A DNA stretch of 35,444 bases from CAZIIK01 sp964539235. Lineage in GTDB: Bacteria; Pseudomonadota; Gammaproteobacteria; Francisellales; CACEW01. Shown one piece after another: positions 1 through 8,092 of the stretch; positions within the stretch are counted from its first letter, which is position 1; the number at the start of each line of letters is the position of its first letter. The stretch spans positions 1 to 35,444 of the forward strand of contig CAZIIK010000096.1 in NCBI GenBank assembly GCA_964539235.1, in the 5' to 3' direction. The notes beneath the pieces are model-generated. The model searched no databases. It was given only the letters and a program-made list of their open reading frames with translations, and was not told the origin of the DNA. Both the position numbers and the translations under genes were made by a program.

Positions 1-37
1 ATAGCTCAGCAGCCAAATTTCCTGTAACATTTTGCAT
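1..37 (-). CDS. 5' end of an unidentified protein, cut by the window edge
   Basis: The minus strand has an ATG at 37-35 followed by an open frame to the window edge that reads MQNVTGNLAAEL. An AGGAG Shine-Dalgarno lies nine bases upstream, which is the main support for a real start. Twelve residues are too few to identify the protein. The gene is divergent from dnaE, and its ribosome binding site lies inside the hairpin described at 38-97. Confidence 0.4.
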   Translation of the reverse strand, partial: MQNVTGNLAAEL

Positions 38-97
38 GTGGCGTATCTCCTATTTTTGTTGACTTATTTTTGCTGAAAATAGACAACAGGATACGCC
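38..97 (-). promoter_or_regulatory. Leader hairpin enclosing the Shine-Dalgarno of the divergent gene
   Basis: Read on the minus strand, GGCGTATC (97-90) pairs with GATACGCC (47-40). Inside it TGTTG pairs with CAACA, and TATTTT pairs with AAAATA around a short CAGC loop. The AGGAG of the gene starting at 37 sits in the 3' arm, partly paired and partly in an internal bulge, and the ATG follows within three bases of the outer stem. The pairing is visible directly. A role in controlling translation, for instance as a thermometer or protein target, is inference. Confidence 0.45.
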
Positions 98-160
98 GCT
101 TCACTCACACTGTCATACACCAGAAATTATCATAACTCTCAGACTACACGTCAGAACGTG

Positions 161-281
161 GCTTTCTATCATGAGGAGCAGGCCTTGTGGGATTCATTGC
201 GTTATCTCACCACGTCTTACAATTTCAACTAGAAAGCAGTAAGCAAGCGAAAGCCTGAGGTCGAAAGACTTTGGGCTTTTT
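161..281 (+). ncRNA. Candidate structured small RNA ending in a strong terminator
   Basis: The region has no convincing reading frame but is highly structured. An exact 8-bp closing stem pairs GCTTTCTA (161-168) with TAGAAAGC (230-237). Within it GTGGGAT (187-193) pairs with ATCTCAC (204-210), with one G-U pair, around a ten-base loop. Twelve bases after the closing stem comes an intrinsic terminator at 250-281. No plus-strand gene precedes it in the window, so the terminator must serve either a transcript starting here or one entering from outside. No clear promoter was found, so the 5' end is uncertain. It does not match the conserved parts of SRP RNA, tmRNA or RNase P RNA that I can recall. 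Confidence 0.35.
250..281 (+). terminator. Intrinsic terminator upstream of dnaE
   Basis: AAAGCCTGAGGTC (250-262) pairs without interruption with GACTTTGGGCTTT (267-279), including some G-U pairs, closing on a GAAA tetraloop. A run of T follows. The shape and the tetraloop recall the T1 terminators of rRNA operons. It insulates dnaE from whatever is transcribed upstream. Confidence 0.75.
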
Positions 282-291
282 GTTATTTGCA

Positions 292-320
292 TTGGGTAAT
301 ACAGCAGTTTTGCTTATAAT
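292..320 (+). promoter_or_regulatory. Sigma-70 promoter of dnaE
   Basis: TTGGGT (292-297) and a perfect TATAAT (315-320) are separated by 17 bp. They sit just after the upstream terminator and about 33 bp before the dnaE ATG, so the leader would be roughly 25 nt. Confidence 0.65.
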
Positions 321-352
321 CGGCCTCCTGTTTTTGCCCGTGTTTGTTCTAC

Positions 353-3300
353 ATGTCCTTTGTTCATCTGCATCTGCATACGCAATATTCCTTGGTTGAT
401 GGACTCATTGACCTGAAACCCTTAGTCAAACACTGTGCTGAATTGGGTATGCCTGCCGTTGCGATGACAGATGAATGCAATTTATTTGCTGTTGTTAAAT
501 TTTACCGCGCCGCTTTGTCTGCAGGAATTAAACCTATTTTTGGCGCGGATTTTTGGTTAGAGGCAGATGAGAATTCACTACCGACACGATTGACTGTTCT
601 ATGTCAGAACAACACGGGCTATGCCAATTTATTTCAACTGATTTCACGTGCCTACTTAGAAGGAGAGCGACGCCAAGATAACAGTCTACCGATTATTAAG
701 CGTGCGTGGCTGACGCAAAAATCATTATACGGATTGATTGTTCTGTCTGGTGGTATTGAAGGAGACATCGGTCAAGCCTTATTAACGGGTCAACCGAAGC
801 GCGCCGAGACTTGGCTGAAAAATGCGTTGAGCTTATTTCCTGAACAACGCTTTTATATAGAAGTGAGTCGCGTGGGTCATGCCATGGAACAGCGTTATTT
901 AGAAGCCGTTTTGCCCTTGGCGCAGCAGTATCAAGTACCAATTGTTGCCACGCAAGGCGTGCGTTTTCTCGAACAAACAGATTTCGATGCACATGAAGTG
1001 CGGGTGGCGATTCATGATGGTTACACCATGGAAGATACCAATCGGCCCAAACGTTATTTGCCTAAGCAATATTTCTGTCCGCCAGACGTGATGGCAGAAA
1101 CATTTGCTGACCTGCCGCAGGCGATTGCCAATACGGTTGAAATCGCAAAACGTTGCAATGTCACCATGACCTTAGACCAGCCTTGCTTGCCGCAGTTTCC
1201 TGTACCGGAAGGTATGGATGAAGCAACTTATTTGCGCCGAGTCTCTGCCGAAGGTTTGCAGGCGCGCTTTCAAACGGCATTGGCTGATATTGATACACCA
1301 GAGCAGCAAGCAACGTATACCGCGCGCTTAGATATCGAACTGGATGTGATTATTTCCATGGGATTTCCCGGTTATTTTCTCATCGTTGCAGATTTTATTC
1401 AGTGGGCGAAACAACACGATATTCCGGTTGGACCAGGTCGGGGTTCCGGTGCCGGTTCTTTGGTCGCATATGCACTAGGGATTACCGATATTAATCCGAT
1501 GCCTTACGATTTGCTGTTTGAGCGATTTTTGAATCCAGAGCGGGTCTCCATGCCCGATTTCGATATCGATTTCTGCATGGCTGGTCGCGACCGCGTGATT
1601 GAATATGTGGCGGAGCGTTATGGGCAATCGGCGGTTTCACAAATCATAACCTATGGCACCATGGCGGCAAAAGCGGTTGTGCGTGATGTGGGCCGGGTGA
1701 TGGGGCAGTCGTATGGCTTTGTTGACAGTATTGCCAAATTGATTCCGTTTGAAATCGGCATGACCCTGAAAAAAGCCTTGGGTGATGAGCCCGCATTACA
1801 GGCACGTTATGACTTGGAAGAAGATGTTAAAACCATTATCGATATGGGCCTCAAGTTAGAAGGCACCGTGCGTAATGTCGGCAAACATGCCGGTGGTGTG
1901 GTGATTGCACCTTCCCAATTAACAGACTTTTGCCCGATTTATTGTGAACAGGACTCTAAGCAGCTGGTCTCCCAGTTCGATAAAAATGATGTTGAAGCAG
2001 CCGGGTTAGTGAAGTTTGACTTTTTGGGATTGCGTAACTTAACCATTATCCATTCGGCGGTCAAAATCATTAATGCCATCCATCGGACGGCAGAAGATCA
2101 AACCGCATTTGCCATTGAAAATATCCCATTGGATGATGCAGCAACGTTTGACTTGCTGAAACGTTATCAAACCACTGCGGTTTTTCAGTTAGAGTCTCTT
2201 GGCATGAAGGATCTGATTAAGCGGCTGCAGCCGGATTCCTTCGAAGACATTGTTGCTCTGGTGGCTTTGTTTCGTCCTGGCCCACTGCAATCAGGTATGG
2301 TCGATGACTTTATCGATCGTAAGCATGGTCGTGCTGATTTGGCCTATCCACACCCAGATACTGAAGAAATTTTGCAGCCAACCTATGGCATTATTTTGTA
2401 TCAAGAGCAGGTGATGCAAATTGCCCAGGCTTTAGCTGGTTATACGCTGGGCGGTGCTGATTTATTGCGCCGCGCGATGGGGAAGAAAAAACCAGAAGAA
2501 ATGGCCAAGCAGCGTGAAGTTTTTATGAGTGGTGCCATTAAAAATGGTATTGAGGATAAAACGGCGGCCTATATTTTTGACTTGATGGAAAAATTTGCCG
2601 GCTATGGTTTTAACAAATCGCACTCGGCAGCCTACGCTTTGGTGGCGTATCAAACCGCTTATTTAAAAGCGCATTATCCCGCAGCATTTATGGCGTCTGT
2701 GCTGTCTTCTGATATGGACAATACCGATAAAATCGTCATTTTTGTCGAGGACGCCTGGGATTTAAACCTAAAAGTGCTGCCGCCTGATATCAACCAGAGT
2801 CATTACGAATTTACAGTAGAAGAGGGTGCCATTCGGTTTGGTTTAGTTGCGATTAAAGGGGTTGGTGAAGCAGCCATTATCGATATGATCGAAGCTCGCA
2901 CTACAGCATCTTATCAAGATTTATTTGATTTTTGTCAGCGGGTGGATTTACGTAAAGTCAATCGTCGTGTTTTCGAAGCCTTAATCGATGCCGGTGCATT
3001 CGATGGTTTTGGCCAATCGCGTGCTACATTATTGGGCAATATTGAAAAGGCGATGCATTTCGCGGATCAACAATCGGAAAATCAAGCCAGTGGCCAAGAT
3101 GACTTGTTTGCTTTGACTGACAGTACGCAGCAATTAGAACAACCTGAATATGTTGCGGTTGAGCAGATGTCGCGTTTGCAGAAACTCTTGCGTGAAAAGT
3201 CAGTACTGGGTTGTTTCTTATCGGGTCATCCTGTGGTTGAGTACGTCAATGAATTAAATCATATGGCAGTGGTGCCGTTGAATGCTGTCAAGCCAACGCC

Positions 3301-3814
3301 TAAAGGCAAAACCTGTCGGGTGGCGGGCATGATTGTGGAATCGCGGCGTATTCGGACCAAATCAGGCAGCATTATGCGGGCTTTGGTGTTGGATGACAGT
3401 CGCGCGCGTTTAGAAGTGTTGGTGTTTTCCGATGTATTGGACCAATTAGCGGATCATGTCCAAGTCGATAGTATCGTAGTGGCAGAAGTGGAAGTGAAAT
3501 ATGACGCCTTTAACGATCGTCAGCGCATCAGTGTGGCGCAAGTGCTGAGTCTTGGCGAAGCCCGTGCGTGTTATGCGAAAAAATTACATTTGCAGGTGTC
3601 GAAACAACAGGCCGATGCAGGCTTTATGCAAGCATTACAGCAATTGCTTGGCCAACATCAGCAAACGTCATGCCCGATTGAGATTACCTATCAAACACCT
3701 TCGGCAACTGCAGAAGTGACCCTGGCGGAAAACTGCCAAATGCACTTGTCAGAGCCAGTGCTGGCAGAATTGTCGACTTTGTTGGGCTCAGCACATGTCG
3801 ATGTGGTGTATTAA
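353..3814 (+). CDS. dnaE: DNA polymerase III alpha subunit
   Basis: This is the replicative polymerase subunit that extends DNA at the fork. The 1153-residue product matches the E. coli protein (1160). It opens with the PHP domain (HLHLHTQYS near residue 5). The catalytic palm carries PDFDIDF at about 401-407, giving two metal-binding aspartates, and FDFLGLRNLT further on supplies the third. Helix-hairpin-helix and OB-fold regions follow (GKTCRVAGMIVESRR near residue 985). The ATG at 353 is chosen because homologs begin at MSFVHLH. A TTG three codons earlier is possible but unlikely, and neither has a clear Shine-Dalgarno. The next gene, uup, starts on the base after the stop codon, so the two are probably cotranscribed. 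Confidence 0.98.
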   Translation: MSFVHLHLHTQYSLVDGLIDLKPLVKHCAELGMPAVAMTDECNLFAVVKFYRAALSAGIKPIFGADFWLEADENSLPTRLTVLCQNNTGYANLFQLISRAYLEGERRQDNSLPIIKRAWLTQKSLYGLIVLSGGIEGDIGQALLTGQPKRAETWLKNALSLFPEQRFYIEVSRVGHAMEQRYLEAVLPLAQQYQVPIVATQGVRFLEQTDFDAHEVRVAIHDGYTMEDTNRPKRYLPKQYFCPPDVMAETFADLPQAIANTVEIAKRCNVTMTLDQPCLPQFPVPEGMDEATYLRRVSAEGLQARFQTALADIDTPEQQATYTARLDIELDVIISMGFPGYFLIVADFIQWAKQHDIPVGPGRGSGAGSLVAYALGITDINPMPYDLLFERFLNPERVSMPDFDIDFCMAGRDRVIEYVAERYGQSAVSQIITYGTMAAKAVVRDVGRVMGQSYGFVDSIAKLIPFEIGMTLKKALGDEPALQARYDLEEDVKTIIDMGLKLEGTVRNVGKHAGGVVIAPSQLTDFCPIYCEQDSKQLVSQFDKNDVEAAGLVKFDFLGLRNLTIIHSAVKIINAIHRTAEDQTAFAIENIPLDDAATFDLLKRYQTTAVFQLESLGMKDLIKRLQPDSFEDIVALVALFRPGPLQSGMVDDFIDRKHGRADLAYPHPDTEEILQPTYGIILYQEQVMQIAQALAGYTLGGADLLRRAMGKKKPEEMAKQREVFMSGAIKNGIEDKTAAYIFDLMEKFAGYGFNKSHSAAYALVAYQTAYLKAHYPAAFMASVLSSDMDNTDKIVIFVEDAWDLNLKVLPPDINQSHYEFTVEEGAIRFGLVAIKGVGEAAIIDMIEARTTASYQDLFDFCQRVDLRKVNRRVFEALIDAGAFDGFGQSRATLLGNIEKAMHFADQQSENQASGQDDLFALTDSTQQLEQPEYVAVEQMSRLQKLLREKSVLGCFLSGHPVVEYVNELNHMAVVPLNAVKPTPKGKTCRVAGMIVESRRIRTKSGSIMRALVLDDSRARLEVLVFSDVLDQLADHVQVDSIVVAEVEVKYDAFNDRQRISVAQVLSLGEARACYAKKLHLQVSKQQADAGFMQALQQLLGQHQQTSCPIEITYQTPSATAEVTLAENCQMHLSEPVLAELSTLLGSAHVDVVY

Positions 3815-5692
3815 ATGTCAGATCTCATTACGCTCAGACAAGCCAGCCTACATTATGGGCACAAAGTCATTTTGCAGAATATTGACTGGGTATTGCGCCC
3901 AGGTGAACGTATTTGTTTGATTGGTCGCAATGGCGAAGGTAAGAGTACGCTTTTCCGTGTTTTGCAGGGTTTGGAGCCATTAGACGAAGGTGAACGCCTT
4001 GCCATGCAGGGCTTATCGGTTGCTGCATTGTCACAAGAAGTTCCGCAAGGTACCGCGGGTACGGTATTTGATGTGGTATTAGCAGGCTTAGGGGATGTGG
4101 CACATTTATGCACGCAGTATATGGCGCTCGCCGATGAAGTGACGCAAGATGCCTCTCTTTTGCCACGTTTAGAAGCTGTGCAGGCGCAGATTGAGCAAGC
4201 CAATGCCTGGGAGCTGCAGCACCGTGTGCAAACAGTATTGTCACGGTTATCTTTGTCTGGCCACATGCCGTTTGATCAATTGTCTGGTGGGCTTAAACGT
4301 CGAGTGTTATTGGCGCAAGCTTTGGTGAAAGCACCGGATGTTTTGTTGCTGGATGAACCGACCAACCATTTGGGCTTGGCAGCGATTCAGTGGCTAGAAA
4401 ATTTCCTCAGTACTTATCCAGGATGTTTAGTCTTTATTACTCATGATCGTACTTTTCTGCGTCGAGTCGCGACGCGTATTGTAGAGTTAACGCAGGGGCA
4501 ACTCTTGTCATTTGCGGGTGATTATGAGCGTTTTATGGCGCAGAAGCAGTCATTTCTAGATGCTAAGCTGCGTGAGCAGCAATTATTTGACAAGAAATTG
4601 CAGCAGGAAGAAGCTTGGATTCGCCAAGGGATTAAGGCGCGGCGTACGCGTAATGAAGGTCGTGTGCGTGCCTTAAAGGCGATGCGTGAGCAGAGGCAAG
4701 CCCGCGTGGCGCCGGTTGGCCGTGCTAATTTGCAGGTCAATGAAGCACAGCGTTCAGGGCAATTGGTCGTGCGTGCAGAGTCGTTGGGTATGTTGCAACA
4801 AGACCGTTGGCTATTTCGTCACTTTGATTTTGAAGTGATGAAAGGCGATAAGATCGGCATTGTTGGGCCAAATGGTGTCGGTAAAACCACTTTGCTCGAC
4901 TGTTTGTTAAAACGTCGTCAGCCTACCGAAGGCACCGTTACGCATGGTAGCACCTTAGAAGTGGTTTATTTTGACCAATTGAAAATGCATCTGCGTGAAG
5001 ATCACACGCTATTGGAAAATGTTGCTGGTGGTTCAGAGTTTGTCGATATTCAAGGTAAGCGCAAACATGCGGTTGGCTATCTCCAAGACTTTCTATTTGC
5101 CCCCGGGCGTTTGCATTGCAAGATTGCACAACTGTCCGGCGGTGAACGCAGTCGATTGCTATTAGCCAAATTGTTTCTAAAACCCAGTAATGTTTTGGTA
5201 TTGGATGAGCCCACCAATGATTTAGACATTGAAACCTTAGAGCTACTCGAAAGCTTGCTCGTGAACTATAACGGAACCGTATTACTGGTGAGCCATGATC
5301 GCAGCTTTCTCGAAAATGTTGTTACCAGCACGTTGGTGTTTGGTGCTGATGCCCAGTTAACCGAATATATTGGCTATGACCAAGCTCTTACACAGGCTGT
5401 GACAGTATCAGAGGAGAAACCAGTTAAGCCCAATACCGTGAAAGTGCGACCCAAACGTCCACGAACTCAAGGATTAAATTATAACGAGCAGCATCGTTTG
5501 AAGCAGTTGCCACAACTGATTGAAGCATTAGAAGCTGATGTGGAAGCACAGCAAACACAGATGCTGGCGGCTGATTTCTATCAGCAACCTGCTGAACAGG
5601 TCAAAGCCTGTCAACAAGCATTGGCCAAAGCTGAGGCTGAACTTGCGGATTTATACGCTGAGTGGGAGGCGTTAGACGCTAAACAAGCATGA
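3815..5692 (+). CDS. uup: ABC-F ATPase Uup
   Basis: This is a soluble ABC-F protein with two ATPase modules. E. coli Uup is linked to DNA-related functions (precise transposon excision, branched-DNA binding) and to ribosome-associated activity. The first Walker A is GRNGEGKST at residues 37-45, with signature LSGGLKRR near 155 and Walker B LLLDEPTNHLG. The second module has GPNGVGKTT near 350, LSGGERSR and LVLDEPTNDLD. The linker between modules is charged and helical. The C-terminal region, about residues 540-625, is a coiled coil rich in Ala, Glu and Gln, which separates Uup from the other ABC-F types. The length of 625 residues agrees with E. coli (635). There is no gap to dnaE, and the stop overlaps the next start by four bases. 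Confidence 0.93.
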   Translation: MSDLITLRQASLHYGHKVILQNIDWVLRPGERICLIGRNGEGKSTLFRVLQGLEPLDEGERLAMQGLSVAALSQEVPQGTAGTVFDVVLAGLGDVAHLCTQYMALADEVTQDASLLPRLEAVQAQIEQANAWELQHRVQTVLSRLSLSGHMPFDQLSGGLKRRVLLAQALVKAPDVLLLDEPTNHLGLAAIQWLENFLSTYPGCLVFITHDRTFLRRVATRIVELTQGQLLSFAGDYERFMAQKQSFLDAKLREQQLFDKKLQQEEAWIRQGIKARRTRNEGRVRALKAMREQRQARVAPVGRANLQVNEAQRSGQLVVRAESLGMLQQDRWLFRHFDFEVMKGDKIGIVGPNGVGKTTLLDCLLKRRQPTEGTVTHGSTLEVVYFDQLKMHLREDHTLLENVAGGSEFVDIQGKRKHAVGYLQDFLFAPGRLHCKIAQLSGGERSRLLLAKLFLKPSNVLVLDEPTNDLDIETLELLESLLVNYNGTVLLVSHDRSFLENVVTSTLVFGADAQLTEYIGYDQALTQAVTVSEEKPVKPNTVKVRPKRPRTQGLNYNEQHRLKQLPQLIEALEADVEAQQTQMLAADFYQQPAEQVKACQQALAKAEAELADLYAEWEALDAKQA

Positions 5693-5955
5693 AGATTTCT
5701 GGCCGGCACAAATCATTACCCACAGAACTGAAAAAAGTTATGCGCCGCGTATTTCCTAAAACCGTCAAAATAGTGATGACTGATATCGTCAGTTGTCGGC
5801 ATAAGTACACCGTGGGGACTTTGCGTGTTGTAGCGGAGACGGAAAATACCCTAAAGGTGCGTGCATATTTTGGCAGTGGTGTGGTGAATCTGTTTGTTAA
5901 GCTTGATTCAGAAGCCGATAAGTTGGCGGTATTGGCGCGCTTGGCGGCGAGCTGA
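5689..5955 (+). CDS. Small basic protein of unknown function, coupled to uup
   Basis: I do not recognise this 88-residue product. Its ATG shares an ATGA overlap with the uup stop, which implies translational coupling. The sequence is basic at the N-terminus (KISGRHKSLPTELKKVMRR) and ends in an Ala/Leu-rich helix. The middle looks like alternating beta strands (TVGTLRVVAE, TLKVRAYFGSGVVNLFVKL). There is no signal peptide or membrane segment, so it is probably a cytosolic alpha/beta domain. A later ATG at codon 18 is possible, but the coupling favours the first. It ends 18 bp before a long inverted repeat. Confidence 0.65.
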   Translation: MKISGRHKSLPTELKKVMRRVFPKTVKIVMTDIVSCRHKYTVGTLRVVAETENTLKVRAYFGSGVVNLFVKLDSEADKLAVLARLAAS

Positions 5956-5972
5956 CCTGTGAAGATGAAGGT

Positions 5973-6029
5973 TTTCATAGATAAGCTGATTCACTGTCAG
6001 CAGAAATTTTCTGAGGCTTATCTATGAAA
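5973..6029. repeat. Perfect 14-bp inverted repeat between convergent genes
   Basis: TTTCATAGATAAGC (5973-5986) and GCTTATCTATGAAA (6016-6029) are exact complements. The 29-base loop contains a further palindrome, CAGAAA (6001-6006) with TTTCTG (6008-6013). It separates the plus-strand gene ending at 5955 from the minus-strand gene whose stop is at 6032. It could act as a two-way transcription barrier, but neither strand has a proper T-tract after the stem, so it is not a standard intrinsic terminator. Confidence 0.6.
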
Positions 6030-6031
6030 TT

Positions 6032-6406
6032 TCAACCATCGGTGCTGTTGTCTTTTGCGGCTGTCTTAAATAACTGCCTGACTTTAAAATTATGGTAGCA
6101 GTGATAGCCCGGATAAACCAAAATCAAAATGGCGTAGATCATGCTGATTCCAACCGTAACAGCCAATACATGATGCCACAATATGACGTGATGATGGTGT
6201 GAAATATAGCCAGCCAGATAACCGTTACCGATGGCGAGTAGAATCCAAATGATCACTAAGGCTGCGTAGCTCCGGTAAAGCTTGAGGCGATGCGCACGCC
6301 AGGCGTGCACATGCTCAGGATTAGCATTGGTATACCAGGCTGGCTTGATGTACGTGGCGCGGATCCAAAAGAAGATCAGCACCACGGCGTAGATGATGAT
6401 GAGCAT
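6032..6406 (-). CDS. Small membrane protein coupled to the DsbG-like gene
   Basis: The 124-residue product is not recognised. Three hydrophobic segments are visible: residues 1-20 (IIIYAVVLIFFWI), about 48-70 (AALVIIWILLAIGNGYLAGYI) and about 76-100 (ILWHHVLAVTVGISMIYAILILV). The loops are rich in His and Tyr (GYISHHHHVILWHH, YPGYHCYHNF), with a basic cytoplasmic tail. The start overlaps the stop of the upstream disulfide protein as TAATG, so it is translationally coupled to it. There is only one Cys, which argues against a DsbD-like electron relay. The His-rich loops could bind metal, but that is speculation. Confidence 0.7.
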   Translation of the reverse strand: MLIIIYAVVLIFFWIRATYIKPAWYTNANPEHVHAWRAHRLKLYRSYAALVIIWILLAIGNGYLAGYISHHHHVILWHHVLAVTVGISMIYAILILVYPGYHCYHNFKVRQLFKTAAKDNSTDG

Positions 6407-7236
6407 TAGAATTGATCGCCCATTTTATTAATCATGGCATCTAATGCTTTACCTTGTGGCAAACCAGTTTGTAGTTTCAAGACATTGCCATTAGTTTTAT
6501 AGAGAATGACAGGTGTTGCGGTAATCTGATTTTTCATCATGAAATCAATGTTGTCCTGTATCTCTTTTTTGACCTGTGCTGAGGGGTTTTTCAGTGGTTT
6601 GATACCGCCTTCTTCTGTTTTGACAGAGAAGTGTTGTTCATTGTATCTCAAGGCTTGGTCTGGGTTCTTAGCACTTAGAATCGCCGCGGCTTTGGCTTTG
6701 CTGCTCGGCTTGATGATACCGACAATGATCCAGCGTACGGAGAGTTTCCCGGAGGCAATCATTGGTTTGACTGCCTCGTAAAGTTTATGACAGAAGATGC
6801 AGTTCGGGTCGACGATAATGTAAGCTTTGTGTGGCCCGTCAGCTTTGCCTTGCGTCACGTAATGTGTTGTATCAATGTCTTTGAATGCTTTCAGTGCATT
6901 GGCCGGTTCAATATATTTATTAAAATCTTGTTCAACAATATTTTGACCTTCGCCATTAATCAAAACGCCTGAAATTAGGTAGTGGTAACGTTTGTTGACG
7001 TAGACAATGCCTTTTTGCGTTTGGCGTTTATTACTGGTGACGACGAATCCTTCTAGATTACAGGTTGCTGGAAAGTGTTTCAAAACTTTAACGGAATTTT
7101 TTGTGGCCAAATTGAGCAGGGCTTCAGCTTGTGCCGTAGTCATGCTGGGATTGCGATGTGTGAGATATACTTGTGTCAGTCCGACAGATAAAACAATTAG
7201 GATAATGCCGAGGATAATAGCAGTGCGAATTTTCAT
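6406..7236 (-). CDS. dsbG: DsbG/DsbC-like thiol:disulfide interchange protein
   Basis: This is a periplasmic thioredoxin-fold protein that would isomerise or reduce protein disulfides. The 276 residues begin with a membrane anchor or uncleaved signal (IRTAIILGIILIVLSVGLTQV, written here from residue 3). An N-terminal dimerisation region follows, then the redox motif DPNCIFCHKL near residue 145 (active site CIFC). The conserved cis-proline loop reads ITATPVILY near 240, and the end (GLPQGKALDAMI) resembles E. coli DsbG more than DsbC. The CxxC differs from CPYC of E. coli DsbG, so redox properties may differ. The gene is preceded by a terminator at 7265-7291 and followed at one-base overlap by a small membrane protein. 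Assignment to DsbG rather than a broader DsbC/G group is likely but not certain. Confidence 0.8.
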   Translation of the reverse strand: MKIRTAIILGIILIVLSVGLTQVYLTHRNPSMTTAQAEALLNLATKNSVKVLKHFPATCNLEGFVVTSNKRQTQKGIVYVNKRYHYLISGVLINGEGQNIVEQDFNKYIEPANALKAFKDIDTTHYVTQGKADGPHKAYIIVDPNCIFCHKLYEAVKPMIASGKLSVRWIIVGIIKPSSKAKAAAILSAKNPDQALRYNEQHFSVKTEEGGIKPLKNPSAQVKKEIQDNIDFMMKNQITATPVILYKTNGNVLKLQTGLPQGKALDAMINKMGDQF

Positions 7237-7264
7237 GGGTAAAGTTCTCTATTGTGCAGAAACG

Positions 7265-7291
7265 AAAAAGGGCTAACGCGAGTCAGCCCTT
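7265..7291 (-). terminator. Intrinsic terminator downstream of the Mip-like gene
   Basis: On the minus strand AAGGGCT (7291-7285) pairs with AGCCCTT (7274-7268) around a ten-base loop, and a T-run follows. It lies 18 bp after the stop of the FKBP gene and upstream of dsbG. It should end or attenuate the mip transcript, so dsbG needs read-through or its own promoter. Confidence 0.75.
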
Positions 7292-7309
7292 GTGAATGGT
7301 GGTTAACCG

Positions 7310-8047
7310 TTACTTTTTAGCGGCATGTGTCATATGCGGCTTAGTGACCTTGATGAGATCGACTTTAAACGTTAACGCTTGGTTTGGCCCGATAGTTGGG
7401 GGTGCAAACTTGCCATACGCTAATTTAGGTGCGATGTACAGCTCCCAAGTAGAACCTTGTGGCATATGGGTGAGTGTTTTGGTCCAACCTGGGATCACTT
7501 GGTCAACCCGGAGTGTCTCTGGCTTGCCACGCTTGTAGGAGCTATCGAACACCTTGCCATTAGGCAATGTGCCTTTGTAGTTCACAACCACTGTATCAGC
7601 TTTCATCGGCATTGGGCCTGTGCCTTTTTTGATGACTTTGTAGTAAAGGCCTGGTGCCAACTCTTTTACACCTTGTTCTTTAGAAATTTTTGCGAGGTAA
7701 GCTTTGCTAGCGGTGAGGTTTGTTTTTGCAACAGCTTCTTGTTTGGCTAATGCTTTTTGCATCATGGCTTTTTGGAATGTCACCATGGTGGCATGCATGT
7801 CTTTTTTTGTCATCGCAGGTTTTTGGCCGTTTAAACCAGCTTGCATACCTTGTTTGAAGGCGCTTTGGTTAACCGCCACGTTTTGAGTTTTAAAGTTATT
7901 ACCGAGGTCATAACCAATGGTATAACTGACTTTGTCTGTTTGAGTGTTGAGAGTCGAATGCGTGCTGGCAAGCGCAGTCAGCGGTGCTTCTAGCACAGCA
8001 GTAGTGAAAAAGCCAGACGCAATCAGGGCTAAACTTAATTTTTTCAT
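7310..8047 (-). CDS. mip: Mip/FkpA-type FKBP peptidyl-prolyl isomerase
   Basis: This is an exported prolyl cis-trans isomerase of the Mip/FkpA family, which folds periplasmic or surface proteins; in Legionella the homolog promotes infection of host cells. The 245-residue product starts at MKKLSLALIASG, with a GAGGAA Shine-Dalgarno; an upstream in-frame start at 8074 lacks support. A signal peptide ends around TALAS. The mature N-terminal part (DKVSYTIGYDLGNNFKTQ) is the dimerisation segment and continues into a long helix. The FKBP domain covers about residues 135-235, with VVVNYKGTLPNGKVFDSSY, VIPGWTKTL, YIAPKLAYG and a C-terminal FKVDLIKV strand. Mip and FkpA are hard to separate without a tree, so the symbol is a family-level call. 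Confidence 0.85.
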   Translation of the reverse strand: MKKLSLALIASGFFTTAVLEAPLTALASTHSTLNTQTDKVSYTIGYDLGNNFKTQNVAVNQSAFKQGMQAGLNGQKPAMTKKDMHATMVTFQKAMMQKALAKQEAVAKTNLTASKAYLAKISKEQGVKELAPGLYYKVIKKGTGPMPMKADTVVVNYKGTLPNGKVFDSSYKRGKPETLRVDQVIPGWTKTLTHMPQGSTWELYIAPKLAYGKFAPPTIGPNQALTFKVDLIKVTKPHMTHAAKK

Positions 8048-8092
8048 TGCATTTATTCCTCGTTTTGAGTACAAATCCCAGGGTTTTTCGGA

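Noticed and set aside
1..10. tRNA D-arm-like start (ATAGCTCAGC)
   Set aside because: No acceptor, anticodon or T arm follows; the bases fit better as codons of the minus-strand gene start.
344..352. TTG start giving DnaE three extra residues
   Set aside because: Homologs begin at MSFVHLH, and the ATG at 353 gives that exactly.
3853..4266. Long minus-strand frame opposite uup
   Set aside because: It lies wholly inside a well-supported gene and has a Cys/Ser/Pro-rich composition typical of an antisense shadow.
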